From NCBI GenBank assembly GCA_029168955.1, contig JAPDOI010000107.1, forward strand, positions 372,001-436,000: 64,000 nucleotides of DNA, read 5' to 3'. Shown here piece by piece: positions 11,908 to 23,214 of this stretch. The position numbers and the translations under genes are program-made. How positions within the stretch are numbered: the stretch's first letter is position 1; every line of letters starts with the position of its first letter. The notes beneath the pieces were generated by a model. That model saw only the letters and a program-made list of their open reading frames with translations, did not search any database and had not been told where the DNA came from. This DNA comes from Aplectana chamaeleonis. Lineage: Eukaryota; Nematoda; Chromadorea; Rhabditida; Cosmocercidae.

Positions 11908-12065
11908 TTAAAGCCCCTTTCACAGTTGCCCGACCGACGTCGCACGGCCCATTATCGAATGTAGAATATCTATCTACTCTATCCTATCCATCTTATCTAT
12001 CTTGACTTATCAAATTTGATAACGAGTCGGCCGACGTCGGCCGGCAAACTATGACAGAGGCTTAA
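11908..12065. mobile_element. Small hairpin MITE flanked by TTAA
   Basis: The left end TTAAAGCCCCTTTCACAGTT and the right end read on the minus strand TTAAGCCTCTGTCATAGTTT form about 35-bp imperfect inverted arms that continue into GCCGACGTCGG. TTAA at both ends suggests a piggyBac-like or other TTAA-targeting element. Confidence 0.65.
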
Positions 12066-12870
12066 CAATTTTGATTCCAAAATCTTTCATTGCTCGTCAT
12101 ATACTCTCGGTAAGGTATGACGTTGTAAGCGGTATGCATAAGAGTTTTCAGATTACATCCGTGTGTATCCTCGCCAGTTCAAGACGCTTGAGGCTCTTCA
12201 AAAACGAAAGCTGATAGCTGTTCATCTCTTTCCACATAATTTGAGATTCGGAATCTTTTTTCTATTATTCTCATTAAACGAATACGTCCTTCTGGGTGCG
12301 AGAAACTTTCAACTACTTTTGGCCCTTTTTTCTCTTTGATTCACCGCATGCTGTCTGGGCGATCGGCGATGGAAATGTGAAGGTCTTTGCGTAGTCGAGC
12401 GGCAAAAGTCGCGTCATCACAATAAAGGATAAGCTGGGTTTACACTAACGTCGCGGCGCGAAGCTTTGAGATGTCATTGGAAAGTATCGGTAGATATCGC
12501 GTCATCCTGTATTCAAAGCATGCTGTCGGGTCGCTCCGCGATACAGGTATAAACCAGGCCATAGGAAGCGGCTATGTACTAGCTCCGTGCCTGCCCTTTG
12601 TTCCCCATCGTTGCGGTGCTAATTTCGCGGCCAAGCCATACATGGATCATAATTTCGCCGCCGCGGCAAATCCCGCACGTCGAGTTACGGTTAAATCTAC
12701 GCTTTGGAATATTACGAAATCAAGTGGATTCGAACCAATGACTCCATTGTATGATATGGAACGCGGTAAAGGCCGCCCTTCAATTATAATCTAGAACATT
12801 TTCGTCGCCATCGCAACATTTGCCGCGTTTCAGCGTGCTGATACCAGTATCAAACGAGGATCCATCGCTC
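12066..12870. other. No convincing gene; small inverted segment at ~12430-12560
   Basis: A 107-codon frame (12471-12794) has no recognisable similarity and overlaps inverted sequence (GCTGGGTTTACAC near 12434, GTATAAACCAGGC near 12546), so I read it as repeat-derived. Confidence 0.4.
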
Positions 12871-12877
12871 AACTGAA

Positions 12878-13112
12878 GTCCGTCCGAATGAGGCTGTCCG
12901 CCCGCGCGGTCGGCGTGCGTGTCGAGCATCCGTTGCGAAGGCTTTTTTGATGCTTGTAAATCGACTAGTAGCAAGATTGGAGGATAAGTGAATAATACAT
13001 ACCTCAGTCAGTTGTTAGCAGCCGTGGGAAGGCCAGTCTGAGAAATACCTTTGCGACGGCAGCTCGATTCGCACGCCGACCGCGCGAGCGGACATTTTCA
13101 TTCGGACAGACC
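12878..13112. repeat. GC-rich inverted repeat, ~42-bp arms
   Basis: 12878-12919 and 13070-13112 are imperfect reverse complements (both contain CGCGCGGTCGGCGTGCG, read on opposite strands). The 150-bp interval between them holds no gene. Confidence 0.75.
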
Positions 13113-13223
13113 TTAGATCTTTGACGGCACCTTCAGTGAATGCGGCTTTGTAATTACCTCAAACTAATTGCGAAGTCTGAGCACATTCAAAAGCTGAGCT
13201 CAAATTCAATCGATCTTTTTCAG

Positions 13224-13394
13224 AACTGACGCCCGCAGTTAGAGTTTCTACAGAGAAAACACGCAAAGCCCCATTCATGGTAAGCATTGTGATCCTCATT
13301 TTGCTAGGTTACCTTAGCCTAGTACACGTTTTTCTGATTTCAGGTAGTGGACGTGACCAACGGATGGAAAGACTTTGGTCTCCGGAAATCGTGA
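13224..13394 (+). CDS. Last two exons of an unidentified protein gene (partial)
   Basis: Exon 13224-13279 follows the acceptor CGATCTTTTTCAG and ends at ATG|GTAAGC. Exon 13344-13394 follows CTGATTTCAG and ends at a TGA stop. The 64-bp intron is removed in phase 0. The joined C-terminus includes LTPAVRVSTEKTRKAPFM then VVDVTNGWKDFGLRKS. I do not recognise the protein. The upstream exon, which must leave one base in the split codon, was not found: an inverted-repeat element occupies the expected place and the nearest candidate exon is out of frame. It could therefore be a living gene with a distant upstream exon or a truncated remnant. The splice sites are good; coding status is moderate. Confidence 0.45.
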
Positions 13395-13399
13395 TAAGT

Positions 13400-14740
13400 T
13401 TAATCATTGCTGTTTGATTTTTCTGTAATCATTACACTTCTTTCATTTCCTTTGATTACCACTCTCTATGTTTATAGGTATGTATTAAATTGAGATCAGG
13501 TTCTTGCGCTTTTTTGTTTGAACTTCTTGGAGGTACTTGCTTGGGGCCTTGATTGAGACCGAAACTTTTCTTTAAAATGTTAATCCGTGCCTTATATCAA
13601 AACTCGAAATCGATCATACCAGTGAAACATTTGACTGTTCTAAGAACTAGATAATAGCTCCAGAACAGGTTCGTGGAATTTCTCCAATTTGGGTAAGTTC
13701 TGAATTTTTTCAAAAAATGCAAAATTTTCAAATACTTTTTGATGCAAAGGGAACAAAGCACCAAACACCACAAGCAAAACAAATAGTCGTTCATTCAACA
13801 ACCATCCAATTTGCGATTTACCGACTAGTTTTTTTTTACAAAAAAAAACCAAGAAAGAAATCGAATTATGAAAAAAAAGTAAGCGATAAATTGCAAAATG
13901 AATCTCCCTGACTAGGAAAACCCTTATATTCACTAAATGCAGTAGACACGATTGGAAAAGTGGAAGAGATAGCGGCGCAAGTGGATTCGTACGGCTCTTA
14001 CAAGAACGCTCATGCCTTGGCAAGCATAAAAAACAAATGTGAAAGATCGTATGTGAACCATGTTGAGCCACTAAAACAGTCATTTCCGTCGATTTTCAAT
14101 ACAGGCTGCGCCCTACAAATTTAGTGCTTCGATATGATCCTTTTAAATCGTTTTTTGTTCTTTCAACAATGCAATCTTTCCAGACAAGGCCGTGTGAGTC
14201 TTATAGCATCGCTTCCTCAGCCACATTGTCGCTATATTCCTTTTCTTTTTCTGAACCGTTCTATGCCGTTACCTACAAAGAACCTTGGAATTTCAACAAA
14301 CGTACCTCAGATTCGTTTTCAGCACCCTAGATTACCCCTGCATACAGCTTTTGGGCAAAATCCGAATTTTTTCAAAACACACCATAAAATGCATGATGGC
14401 ATTTTGACGAAAATACACTTACCTTTTCGCAATGTTTCAAAAGCGCTCATAAATCCTTTTAACCAGCAGCTCGGGACGAGACAGTGGACAGTTTTTCCAA
14501 ATCCGCTCGCAAATTTGGAATTTGTTTTCGAAACTCTTATAAATTTCGGACCTAATTCGGAACTGGACTAGACGCTTTATTTAAAACGCTTAGTCAGAAA
14601 ATGCATTTTCCATACGTGTTCGATTTCGAGTAAAGTAGCGAGCATGTAGGTATATTCTCCGATCCCAAGCACAACTTATTCGAGGAGGGGAGTTGTTCGG
14701 TCACGCCCACGACAACTCGGCTCGAGGAATTAGAAAACAG
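13400..14740. other. AT-rich stretch without assigned gene
   Basis: It contains an imperfect inverted repeat around 13805-13905 (ATTTGCGATTTACCG against its A-rich mate). Frames of up to 147 codons have no recognisable motif and lie over this repeat. Confidence 0.4.
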
Positions 14741-14749
14741 CGTAACCTA

Positions 14750-14960
14750 GTGTTCGGACGATTCGATTTCGAACGAACGAAAATCGAAAAATTTTAATAG
14801 AAAAGAATTCGAACAAACGAAAATCGTAAAAATGTTCGACGAAATTCTAAGCGAACGATATCTGGAAAAAAAATATTTGACAAAATTTCGAACGAACTAA
14901 AACGAACAAAAAAATGTCGAAAAAACCTCAGGAAATTCTTTCGAAAATTTTGTTTATGCA
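14750..14960. repeat. TTCGAACGAACGAAAATCG-type degenerate tandem segment
   Basis: Repeated AACGAACGAAAATCG-like words occur several times in 200 bp, as in subterminal repeats of DNA transposons. The boundaries are unclear. Confidence 0.4.
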
Positions 14961-15340
14961 CAGTTATACTGTACCCTGCTCTGTCTTCACTGCCCGCAAC
15001 CCCGTTACTTTTTGAGATTATCCTATCGCCTCCTCGAAGCCATTTCATCACTGACACGAAGGCCTTTCTTTGCCCCTCCGAGAATCTGAGCCAATGACTC
15101 TGTTCCTCTGGTATTATTTTTGGATCGGGTTGATCTGAGACACGCTGCGGTTATTAATGTTCAGTTTATTGATTATTTGACAGCAAGGTCCGTTCAAGTT
15201 TTTCCAGTATCGAATTTTGGATTAGATAGATTGGGCTGGCTAAGCTAAGCTGAACACCGTCTAGACGTTTGACAAACTATTAGTTCTTACTTTCGAAAAA
15301 AAGACAGCTTTAAAGTAAAGGATTACGGTGTTCACAGCAT

Positions 15341-15570
15341 GATAATCATGGCCAGAAATGTTTCACTGAGGTGGCTGGAATAACTTAAAGAAGACCGTAG
15401 TTTCCGCAGTTTTGGCTCGTTCATTGAGATTACCTTTAGCATATCCTCCGATTCAGCGGGAAATATTGAGATCGAAATTCTTCTCGGACCCTGCCTCTAA
15501 GTAATGTATGTGGTTGAACTTGCTATTTCTGGCCATGATATATCTGTGACATTTCTGGCCATGATATATC
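15341..15570. mobile_element. Hairpin element, ~21-bp terminal inverted repeats
   Basis: GATAATCATGGCCAGAAATG at the left end matches the reverse complement of CATTTCTGGCCATGATATAT at the right end. A second, direct copy of TTTCTGGCCATGATATATC lies 27 bp inside the right end. Confidence 0.65.
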
Positions 15571-15807
15571 TTCTACATATATCTGGACTCATGCTTTTGA
15601 TTGCTTTGCTTCAATTATACGTTTAAAAATGTAATAAACATATTACATTTCTTGTTTCTAGTACCATCGTGGGACAATAGTAGGATGTGTATGGAATGAT
15701 GCACTCATTGCCTGTCGCACCATTCTCATCTACTGCAGCGTTCGCCATCGTTCCAACATTCGTTTCGCAAGGCAGCTAGCTGCGCTGGGAGCTAGCTGCC
15801 CAGCGGA

Positions 15808-16096
15808 ACGGCTGCGAACGAGTTAAGTTCCGAGGAAAACGGAGAACCGTTCGGGCTAGAATTGCCGTTTGACGGCTGCGAACGAGTTGTATTTTGGGGA
15901 AAACGGGAAACGTTTCGGGCTGGACCGGCCGTTTGACGGCTGCAAACCAGTGATCTTTCGGCGAAAACGGCTAACGTTTCGGACTAGACCTTGCGGGCAA
16001 AACGGCTGCGAACGCGCCATCTCTCGGGCTGAGTGCCAGAGCTTTCGGACTGGAAATTGTCCATCAAACGGCTGCAAACGCCAGACATGGCGGAGA
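15808..16096. repeat. Short tandem repeat, ~65-bp unit, about four copies
   Basis: ACGGCTGCGAAC (or ACGGCTGCAAAC) recurs about every 63-68 bp at 15809, 15874, 15937, about 16003 and 16069. The intervening sequence shares GAAAACGG...AACGTTTCGG...GACC. Copies diverge noticeably. Confidence 0.75.
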
Positions 16097-16310
16097 GAAC
16101 GGCGGAATTTCCGGGTCAACCCCGCCCCTTTTGAGTTTTGTTACGCTCGCGGTCCGCCGAAAGGATGGCGTTTGGCCGCCGTACGAAACGTCGTCCTGTC
16201 TGAGACCAATTTCGAGAGGACAGTGGCAGATCCAGTGGATCCCTAATTGGGTAAGTGCTCTGCTACTACTTAGATGTACCACTTAATTCTACAAAATCTT
16301 TTTTTTTCAG

Positions 16311-16409
16311 CGGCATGAAACCCCGAGAAGCAGCCAAGGTGTTGGAAACGAAGAGCCCTTGCCGTCGTGTGCACTGGAAGAAACATGAAGCAAATGCGCC
16401 ATGTTGATG
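16311..16409 (+). other. Well-bounded exon of an unidentified spliced transcript
   Basis: Acceptor AATCTTTTTTTTTCAG precedes 16311 and donor GATGAC|GTAAGT follows 16409. An upstream donor GG|GTAAGT lies at about 16250, giving an intron of about 60 bp. With the upstream segment in phase 2 the exon reads GGMKPREAAKVLE and then reaches stop codons; no frame is open across the whole exon. It could be a 3' exon with untranslated tail, a non-coding spliced RNA or a gene remnant. The string REAAKVLE weakly recalls the start of the J-like domain of TIM14/DNAJC19 proteins (REAALILG), but the HPD segment is absent, so I do not assign it. Confidence 0.35.
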
Positions 16410-16447
16410 ACGTAAGTATTTGATCATTTTCTAAACATGGTCTGTAT

Positions 16448-16592
16448 TAGAGTATGAGTATGGCAACGAATATTCTGCCAAACAAACGAATAATCGAATA
16501 ATTTGTTTATTCGAATATTTGAAAGAGTCAATTTTTCGAATTATTCGTTTATTCGAATATTGGAAAATTTTTATTCGTTTGATATACTCTAG
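16448..16592. mobile_element. AT-rich hairpin element (TTCGAATA-rich)
   Basis: The ends TAGAGTAT... and ...ATACTCTA are inverted, and internal ATTCGAATA/TATTCGAAT words make most of the element self-complementary. Confidence 0.5.
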
Positions 16593-16757
16593 TCTGTATC
16601 CTATCTCTAGGAAGCCGGGCTGCAGCTATGATCTCGCTATCTTGGGAGCGGAGTGGTTGTTTATTCATTTCTACCATAGTGTTTTCTTGAAAAAAAGCGC
16701 TGTTTCTATGGTAAAGATAGCATAGCAGCGTCGCGGCTTCCCCTCATCCAGAGAATG
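16592..16757 (+). mobile_element. 165-bp hairpin MITE (GGAAGCCG family), copy 1
   Basis: It begins GTCTGTATCCTATCTC then AGGAAGCCGGGCTGC, contains TCTCGCTATCTTGGGAGCGG, and ends CGCGGCTTCCCC then CATCCAG. The reverse complement of 60995-61173 carries the same blocks in the same order. The GGAAGCCG/CGGCTTCC ends are inverted. Confidence 0.8.
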
Positions 16758-16964
16758 ACGATAATTTATTCGCACTTCCTGAAATAGCTGCATCGAAAAT
16801 AAGAATGTCTATTAATTAAATAGATGTGACGCACACGCGGAATGTCTTAATTCGTCGGATGATGGATATGTAGAGTTCGAATATACATAACTATGAACCT
16901 ATATCGATATTTGGAGATCCATCTGTTCATCTTTTTCTTGGAGAAAAACTAATAATTCGATGAG

Positions 16965-17148
16965 AAATGCTTGGTACTATCCTAGACGGAGGGGGGGGGC
17001 ACTCAGAATTCGAGCGACAATGAACCACTAACTATAGAAATATTTTTATACATAACACTGATTGATAGCGATATCAAGTACCTTTACTTCATTCCTATGA
17101 ACTATTTTTGAGTGCCCCCCCCCCTTATTAGGATAGAACCAAATGCTT
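16965..17148. mobile_element. Hairpin MITE with poly-G / poly-C arms
   Basis: The left arm AAATGCTTGGTACTATCCTA plus a G-run plus CACTCA is mirrored by the right arm TGAGTG plus C-run plus TAGGATAGAACCAAATGCTT. The centre is AT-rich. The homopolymer tracts of the arms face each other and have slightly different lengths. Confidence 0.8.
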
Positions 17149-17399
17149 AATGACGTACATAGGATTGTTCATAATTTTCCTTCATGCCATAACTTATTGC
17201 TGACCAATGATTGATATGGATTTTAGATGTGAAACCGTGGTTTTGAATATAGTACGATGTTGAACATTCGCGTGACGTTGAAAGTTGATGTAAATATATT
17301 GATCGCCACAATAATGAATAAATTTTTTACCGACTGTGAATCATAAATCTGTGACTGGAAGGTTCGATTGGGTGGGGTATGACAGTTTATTAATACGAG

Positions 17400-17620
17400 C
17401 GAGAGGAAGTGATAAGCGATGAGTGTCCGCCAACCGCTACCATTTCGTCGGCGACCATGGGAAGGCGAGCGGGTGGTTGTGTTATGGCGAGCGCGCCGCC
17501 GCATTAGTGATGGCGGGCGGCGAGCCGCAGCCGGCGAGTGCTCGCCACCCGCTGTCATTGCGCTCGCTGCCCGCGGAAAGGGTTGCTCGCCACCGGATTT
17601 TTGGTTAACGGGTGGGGAGC
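17400..17620. other. GC-rich segment of unclear nature
   Basis: The base composition differs sharply from its surroundings, with repeated GGCGAGCG and CTCGCCACCCGC words that are partly inverted. Open frames on both strands are low-complexity. Confidence 0.3.
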
Positions 17621-19635
17621 TCCAACCTTCTGAGTGGTTCCTAGCGGACACCGCAGACTTCCCCCATACCTCAAGGCGTTTCAAGGGTTGCGCACAGATG
17701 TATGGTTTGCTGCAAAAGAATATAATACCACCGCTAGCTGGGCAAAGTTCAAGGACATAAATGGTAAGTTCGAACGCAAGCTTAAAAAGTACAACGATAG
17801 CATAGAGAAGAAAGTCATCGAGTCGGAAGATAGGAATGCATTTTACACGCTTTTGAACTCCAGAATGCACGATAAAAAAACCATTGGGGCGCTTAAGACG
17901 TGTGATGGAAATATCCTCAGGGCTGATAGGGACAAGGCAGAACTTTTGGCAAATACATTCAAACATTCATTTTCAAGAGCTCCTTCACTGGACCAAGCAG
18001 GGCTGGTTTCCCCGAGCTTCGAGGTGATGTACGATTCCTGTTGGTTCTATAGGGAAGAAATTATAACTGAACTATTGAAATGGCCGAAATCATCTTTAAG
18101 AACGCCGGATGATATCCCTCTGATGTTCGTGAAGGAATTCGCTCATGAAATAGCGGGACCGCTAGAGTTCATTTTCAACTTGAGCTTTATGACAAGTGAG
18201 GCTCCGAATCGATGGAAGTTATCTTACGTCACTCCTCTTCCTAAAAAGGCGCCATTGACAGAGCCTTCCAACTACAGACCAATTAGTATAACGTCATTGT
18301 TCGCTAGGTTGTTCGAAAAAATTTTAAAGAAAAGAATAGGAGCACATCTCGAAAATTGTTCGGTTATTTCCCACCATCAGCATGGCTTTCAAAAGGGTAA
18401 GTCAACTGTGACAGCTATGATTGAAGCCCAAAACAACTGGACCTCTCTTTTAGACCAAGGTAGTAATATTGATGTTGTTTTTTTTTCGATTTCTCCAAGG
18501 CATTTGACAAAGCCCCACACCATAAGCTAAAAAAAAAGCTAACAATGGTAGGCATACACCCGCGCATAATTTCTTGGATTACCCCATTTTTGGAGCATAG
18601 GACCTTTTCGGTTCGAGTGAACACTTCGTATTCGCAGAATCACCCAGTGTGTAGTGGAGTTCCGCAGGGTGGAGTTCTTTCACCGATTCTGTTCAATATA
18701 TACACGCACGAGCTGGGGGACTTATTAAGTGGGTTTGGAGTAGATTTCTGTGCGTTTGCAGACGATATAAAAAATTTTCGCCGGGCGGGCTCCAGGGAGG
18801 ACATTGCGGCAATTCAAAATGCAAAAGTGATCACAAGACCTAGGCGGAACCAAACCTCTCCAGCCGCTTTGCGGCTGGAGCGATAGACGCAACGGCGGTC
18901 TGGTCTCATGAATGGGACTTACCTTTATCGAAGGAAAAAAACGAAAACTCTGCACCTGGGTTCTTCGAATAACTGTCATACTTACAACGTCGAAGGGACT
19001 GAGATCGAGCAGATCACTGACCTGGGATTTATCCTCACACGAAACCTCAGTTTTGACAAACACTGCGAATCGGTATCTGCCAGAGCCATCGTGGCCGTCA
19101 ATAATATATTCAGGGGACTGGGGACAAGAAGCAACGCGGTGCTACTTAGAGCCTACAAAACCTATGTGAGACCTATTCTTGAGTATGGGACACCGGTGTT
19201 CTTTCCGCACAAAAATAAGAGCATAGTTAGACTTGAAAAGGTGCAAAACGGGTTCACAAGGAAGTTATTGATCAGAAAGCTTGGATTTTGAGATTATCAA
19301 CAAATGCCATCTGCAGAAACCAGGAATAGTGAGCTCAACTTGCAATCTCTTTTGATAAGAAGAAAGTTCAAAGACTTAATACTCCTGCACAAAATCCTGT
19401 ATAAGCCAGAGTTTGGTCTCTGGCCTGAGTGTATTGTCGAGGTGAGAACATCAAGTACCAAGGAAGGAGCTTCGAAAATTCTACGCAAAAACTCGCACAT
19501 TAACTGCATGCGCTTATCGTTTATTAGTAGGGCGACTCCAGCATTTGAGCGGCTCGGGAGGCTCAAATCCATCCCTGTGAGTCAAAAGGCGTTCAGGAAA
19601 CTTGCAACTGAATACTTCGAGAACCTGACTCTGAA
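17620..19635 (+). pseudogene. Broken CR1/L2-like non-LTR retrotransposon, RT domain and C-terminus
   Basis: Four consecutive frames form the reverse transcriptase. 17634-18530 carries NYRPISITSLFARLFEKIL and HGFQKGKSTVTAM. 18545-18886 carries [16 protein letters not shown] and the catalytic CAFADDIKNF. 18908-19291 carries YKTYVRPILEYGTPVF. 19304-19630 is the C-terminal tail. A T-run at about 18478 introduces a frameshift in motif A (expected DFSKAFD). A GC-rich insert containing a CCAGCCGC/GCGGCTGG hairpin breaks the frame near 18840. The endonuclease is missing, so it is 5' truncated. It is closely related to the minus-strand copy at 58-60.5 kb. It is dead as a gene. Confidence 0.85.
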
Positions 19636-20281
19636 ATTCGTGGGGAAGCTCCCGAGAACGACAGCAGGACTTCCCTCGAAACAACTGGGGAACTTCCCGC
19701 AAATCGAGGGGAGGCGGAGGGGACCTCCGGCTAGCAGGTCTTCCCTTGTTCTCCCGATGGCCAGTCTTCCCCAAGCTGTGCAACCCAACACCCATTGGTC
19801 ATTGGTTTATCACAAAGTCGGCTGGCCGGAACTCATCGTTTGCAACAGTTTCCTGTTCTTCGAAAGTAGGAATAGGGCCAAAAATATTCACCTTTGCAAA
19901 GGGTTACGGAGAAGCTTGTTATCTCCCCTGGTAATCTGGACAAAGATACCTTACACCGCCCTTGAGTGGCAGGTCTGCTCCCTCCACTTGAGGAGTGCGA
20001 GACCACCTCGCGACTAGGCCGTTTGCATCATTCATCGTATACACTGCTGCTTTGTTTTCTCGTTCATCATGCTCGGGGAAGGCCATGGGAACAACCGTGA
20101 AGCGAACTTCCCTTGTTCTCCCCCCGAGTCGACTGTTTGGAACGCCTTATCGTTGTGTATAATTCGAGGGGAGAGGTGCGAGACGTCCCTTTCCGGGGAG
20201 GGGGTCGTCTCGCTCCTCTCCCCTCGACCGAGTGTTAACCACCAAATCAGGTCTATTGTCCTCGGGAATTTCCCCACAAAT
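19636..20281. mobile_element. TIR element of ~645 bp (GTGGGGAA ends)
   Basis: ATTCGTGGGGAAGCTCCCGA at 19636 is inverted at the right end (CTCGGGAATTTCCCCACAAAT, 20261-20281). An inner palindrome AATTCGAGGGGAGAGG...CCTCTCCCCTCGA lies at about 20160-20226. It follows directly on the C-terminal tail of the CR1-like element. The left edge is inferred from the inverted match. Confidence 0.6.
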
Positions 20282-21046
20282 ATCTGAGGAAGGGCACGAA
20301 ATCCTTTACTCTCACCCCATGCTTTACTCTCATAGGAACTGTTCGTTGTGAAAATTAAATATTTTGTGAAACCATCTTTTGCAATTCTCTACTCTCTATT
20401 GCTCCACACTTTCCATCAGACCCTAACTGATACTATTTTGCCTAAAATATTCTTCCATTTTTAATTAGCCCTACTTTTACCAGTGACAACCACCGTGAAC
20501 ATGTTCATCCAGTCGGACAACTAGTTCAGGCCAGAGAATAATGCCACTAAAATAAGACGTTTTATTGCGTTTCCCGCCGTTTCTTCGTGATTTTGGTAAC
20601 ACTTGGATGCCAACGTATTGTTTTGAGTGGAAAACTTGGTGGACGAAAATCATCGTGAACACTAACTACGTGTGTTAGCCTATTGATCACCTCGCTAGGT
20701 GAATGTATAGTTTTTAATTTGTACGATCTAATCATTTCGTGTCATAAATTCGGTGCACTGAAATTGTCATACAATCTAGTAAGTAAATGTTACTAGCGTT
20801 GGTGTTACCGTTGAGTGTTAATGAGTTTTAGTGTTTGGTGAAGTGGAGGAATCCCATGATCGAAACCATGCAGCGTATCAACCTGTACACAAGAAATGAC
20901 GAATAAACTTCATTCTTCTTCATTTGTTGACATAAAATATATGCTTCATAGTAGCTCTCTTAATAGAATGTCTAAGAATTATCACACTCTCAAAGACTTG
21001 CAAGTAAAACCCGAACCTTATTGAGGTCGGAATAGCGGCACAGTTA
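20282..21046. other. No gene seen
   Basis: Frames are short and interrupted. There is no similarity I recognise and no clear splice pairs. Confidence 0.5.
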
Positions 21047-21650
21047 AAGGCATCGTACGCGCTGAAATCCACACTCCATTTTTTATGCTCAATCCCTTCC
21101 TCGGGCCCCTGTGAGAACGTACGAGCTTGGCTGCTCAAAAATGTACCATTGTGAGCATAGAGGAAGTGGAAAGTAAGGAATTCCGTCAAAAGGGGCCGGC
21201 CCTTCCGTCAGTCATTTGGCACTTTCGCAATATTTGAGCAGAACGTCGCGTCGCTATGTACAGGGCATGCCACTGTACGCTGACGCACCGTCGGACGAAA
21301 GTGGCATTATCGACTGGAAATTTCTCGTCACACAACGAGCGAGGACGATGTGCAGGGCCCAGGTGAGTATTTTTGTTAGTCAGTGCAAGTCAGTGCAGTC
21401 AGTGCATTGCAGTTGTCGGCGAATTGTTTCCAACGCTGCGCCAATGGACAAATTGTAGAACTGCTCCTTGCGCCATCCGCGTAACTATCCCGAGTCGATG
21501 CCGGCGCGAATTCCAAACGATTTGCAGGTTTTTAAAACTGTTCTTTCTTGAAAATTTAACGTTTTCGAGGGGGCTTCTCGCGAACTTTAGTTACTATAGG
21601 GGTGTAACAACTCAAAAACGAGACATGGTTTTCAGCGCGTACGATGCCTT
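21047..21650. mobile_element. MITE-2 copy 1 (TIR AAGGCATCGTACGCG)
   Basis: The terminal inverted repeats AAGGCATCGTACGCGCTG and CAGCGCGTACGATGCCTT bound 604 bp. The flanks are TA on the left and TG on the right, a likely decayed TA duplication. The interior shares GTCGATGCCGGCGCGAA and a TTTTCGAGGGGGC block with the copy at 26083-26681. It lies just downstream (on the minus strand) of the USP stop codon. Confidence 0.85.
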
Positions 21651-21689
21651 TGACTCTAAAGCCACATTCAAAAGAGACTAGAAGATGAA

Positions 21690-23214
21690 CTACAGCACCC
21701 GTTCATAAAAGAGAATGTAAGCCTCAGCTGAAAGAACACGGTTTTCTGCTACAGCTAATACTTGACTATCACTACAGTAATACCACTGCCCATCACTCTG
21801 TAAATCCGTTTCTCCACGAAGGTCTTCAAGGTCAGTTCCAATCTGAGATGACAGAGCGTCCGCACATGTACTTCGAGCGGATTCCAGAAACGCGTGCGCC
21901 TGAAGCAATGAAATAACAGACTTCGAACTCACACACAACAGCCGAAGAAACTACGTAAAAGGGCTTCATTCACCGAGCAGCGCTTAATTTAACCAAGAGA
22001 AACTTTTTTCGTTTTATGCTTATAACAGATCGAATTTATTGTCTTAAAAATTAAGCTTGCATTTAAACGGAACCTAGAGGCTGTTTTCTATTGGCTTCAC
22101 CGGCCGCTAGGGTACCGCCTCCTCCCTATTTTTTTTCCAGAATAACTCAAAACCTCAACATCCCGTAGAAAACTTTTCCACTAAGACATATTTCATACTC
22201 CTCAGCGCAGGCGCGTAAAGCGCGATGGTACCATGATGGTTTTCTCCGCTCATCCAACGCCGCCCAAACCGCCCTGGCGGTTCTGCCGCTTGAATCAATA
22301 CCCGCTTCTCAATTTGAGTCCACTCCAACATAAGTAATTCTTGGACTATCCTATGCTACCGCATACGCAAATGCAAGCCAGGACTTTCTGTGCAGGTTAC
22401 AGCTGAGGCCCGACTTTAACCCTTACCGCCATGGCGGTGCTACCGGAGATTTCATAGTTGTTTCCCACTCGTGCCAGACGGTGAAAAGTTTCATAGTCCA
22501 CCGCTCGTCCCGCGCTTGTGGTGAGGACTATGAAAGAAAAGATGCCTAACTACGCGAGCTTTCCGACTAAAGGAGTATATATAGAAGAAATATATGGAGA
22601 GAATTTACCTGTTTCAATCTATGACGACTTTTGACGTACGCAATATAATGTCCTCCAGAGAGGCTGCCAGAATGAACTACTACACCATACAAGGAGTAGA
22701 GCAATCGTTTCTCTCCTGGGCTTAGGCGCTAAAGTAAGAGATTAATACATCATCATTAAGATATGTCAAATTTCTAATTTGTGAAGAAAACGGAGCTCTG
22801 ATCATCGAAATAACAATTGACGGGTGAATAGAATGTCTGGTATTTCATAAGTAAATACTTTCTATTTCGGAGAGAAATTCACTTGGCCTCATTACATGCA
22901 TGTGCACGCGTAAGCAGCTCTCGACTGCTCCCCTCCTCTATGCTCTCTCTCTCCCCTTTAAGGCTTTGATTGAGTACTATGTTACCGATATCACTGGATT
23001 GTGATTATACCAATAAAGCAAGTTTCATCCTACCAAAAATCTTCATTTCGCTCGACTACGCTAAAACGACTTCTCCTGTCCTAAAACGACTTCTCCTGTC
23101 AGTTGAGTCCCACGATATCTGAACTCACCTCCACATTTTTGCAGCAGAATGGAGCCAAGTCAAACATCACTGGAAACGATACATGGCCACTAATCTTCCT
23201 CGTCGACGCTCGTC
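21690..23214 (-). CDS. USP exons j-l: [11 protein letters not shown], His box, C-terminus
   Basis: Exon 23214-23129 completes the split Gly codon and reads [19 protein letters not shown] before a strong donor (GAG|GTGAGT). Exon 22728-22609 contains [19 protein letters not shown] with the catalytic His. Exon 21899-21690 contains [18 protein letters not shown] and ends [10 protein letters not shown] then a stop, as USP16/45 proteins do. Introns are 400 and 709 bp; the latter contains the truncated MITE-3 copy. Confidence 0.9.

Noticed and set aside
12725..12760. B-box-like GGTTCGAATCCAC on the minus strand as a tRNA gene
   Set aside because: No A box or foldable arms at the required distance.
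12470..12794. 107-codon plus-strand frame
   Set aside because: It overlaps inverted repeat words and has no recognisable similarity or splice support.
16311..16409. DNAJC19/TIM14-like gene
   Set aside because: Only an eight-residue weak match; the HPD-containing part is absent and the frame closes.
17223..17966. 247-codon minus-strand frame
   Set aside because: It runs antisense through the CR1-like element and a GC-rich low-complexity stretch; no motif.
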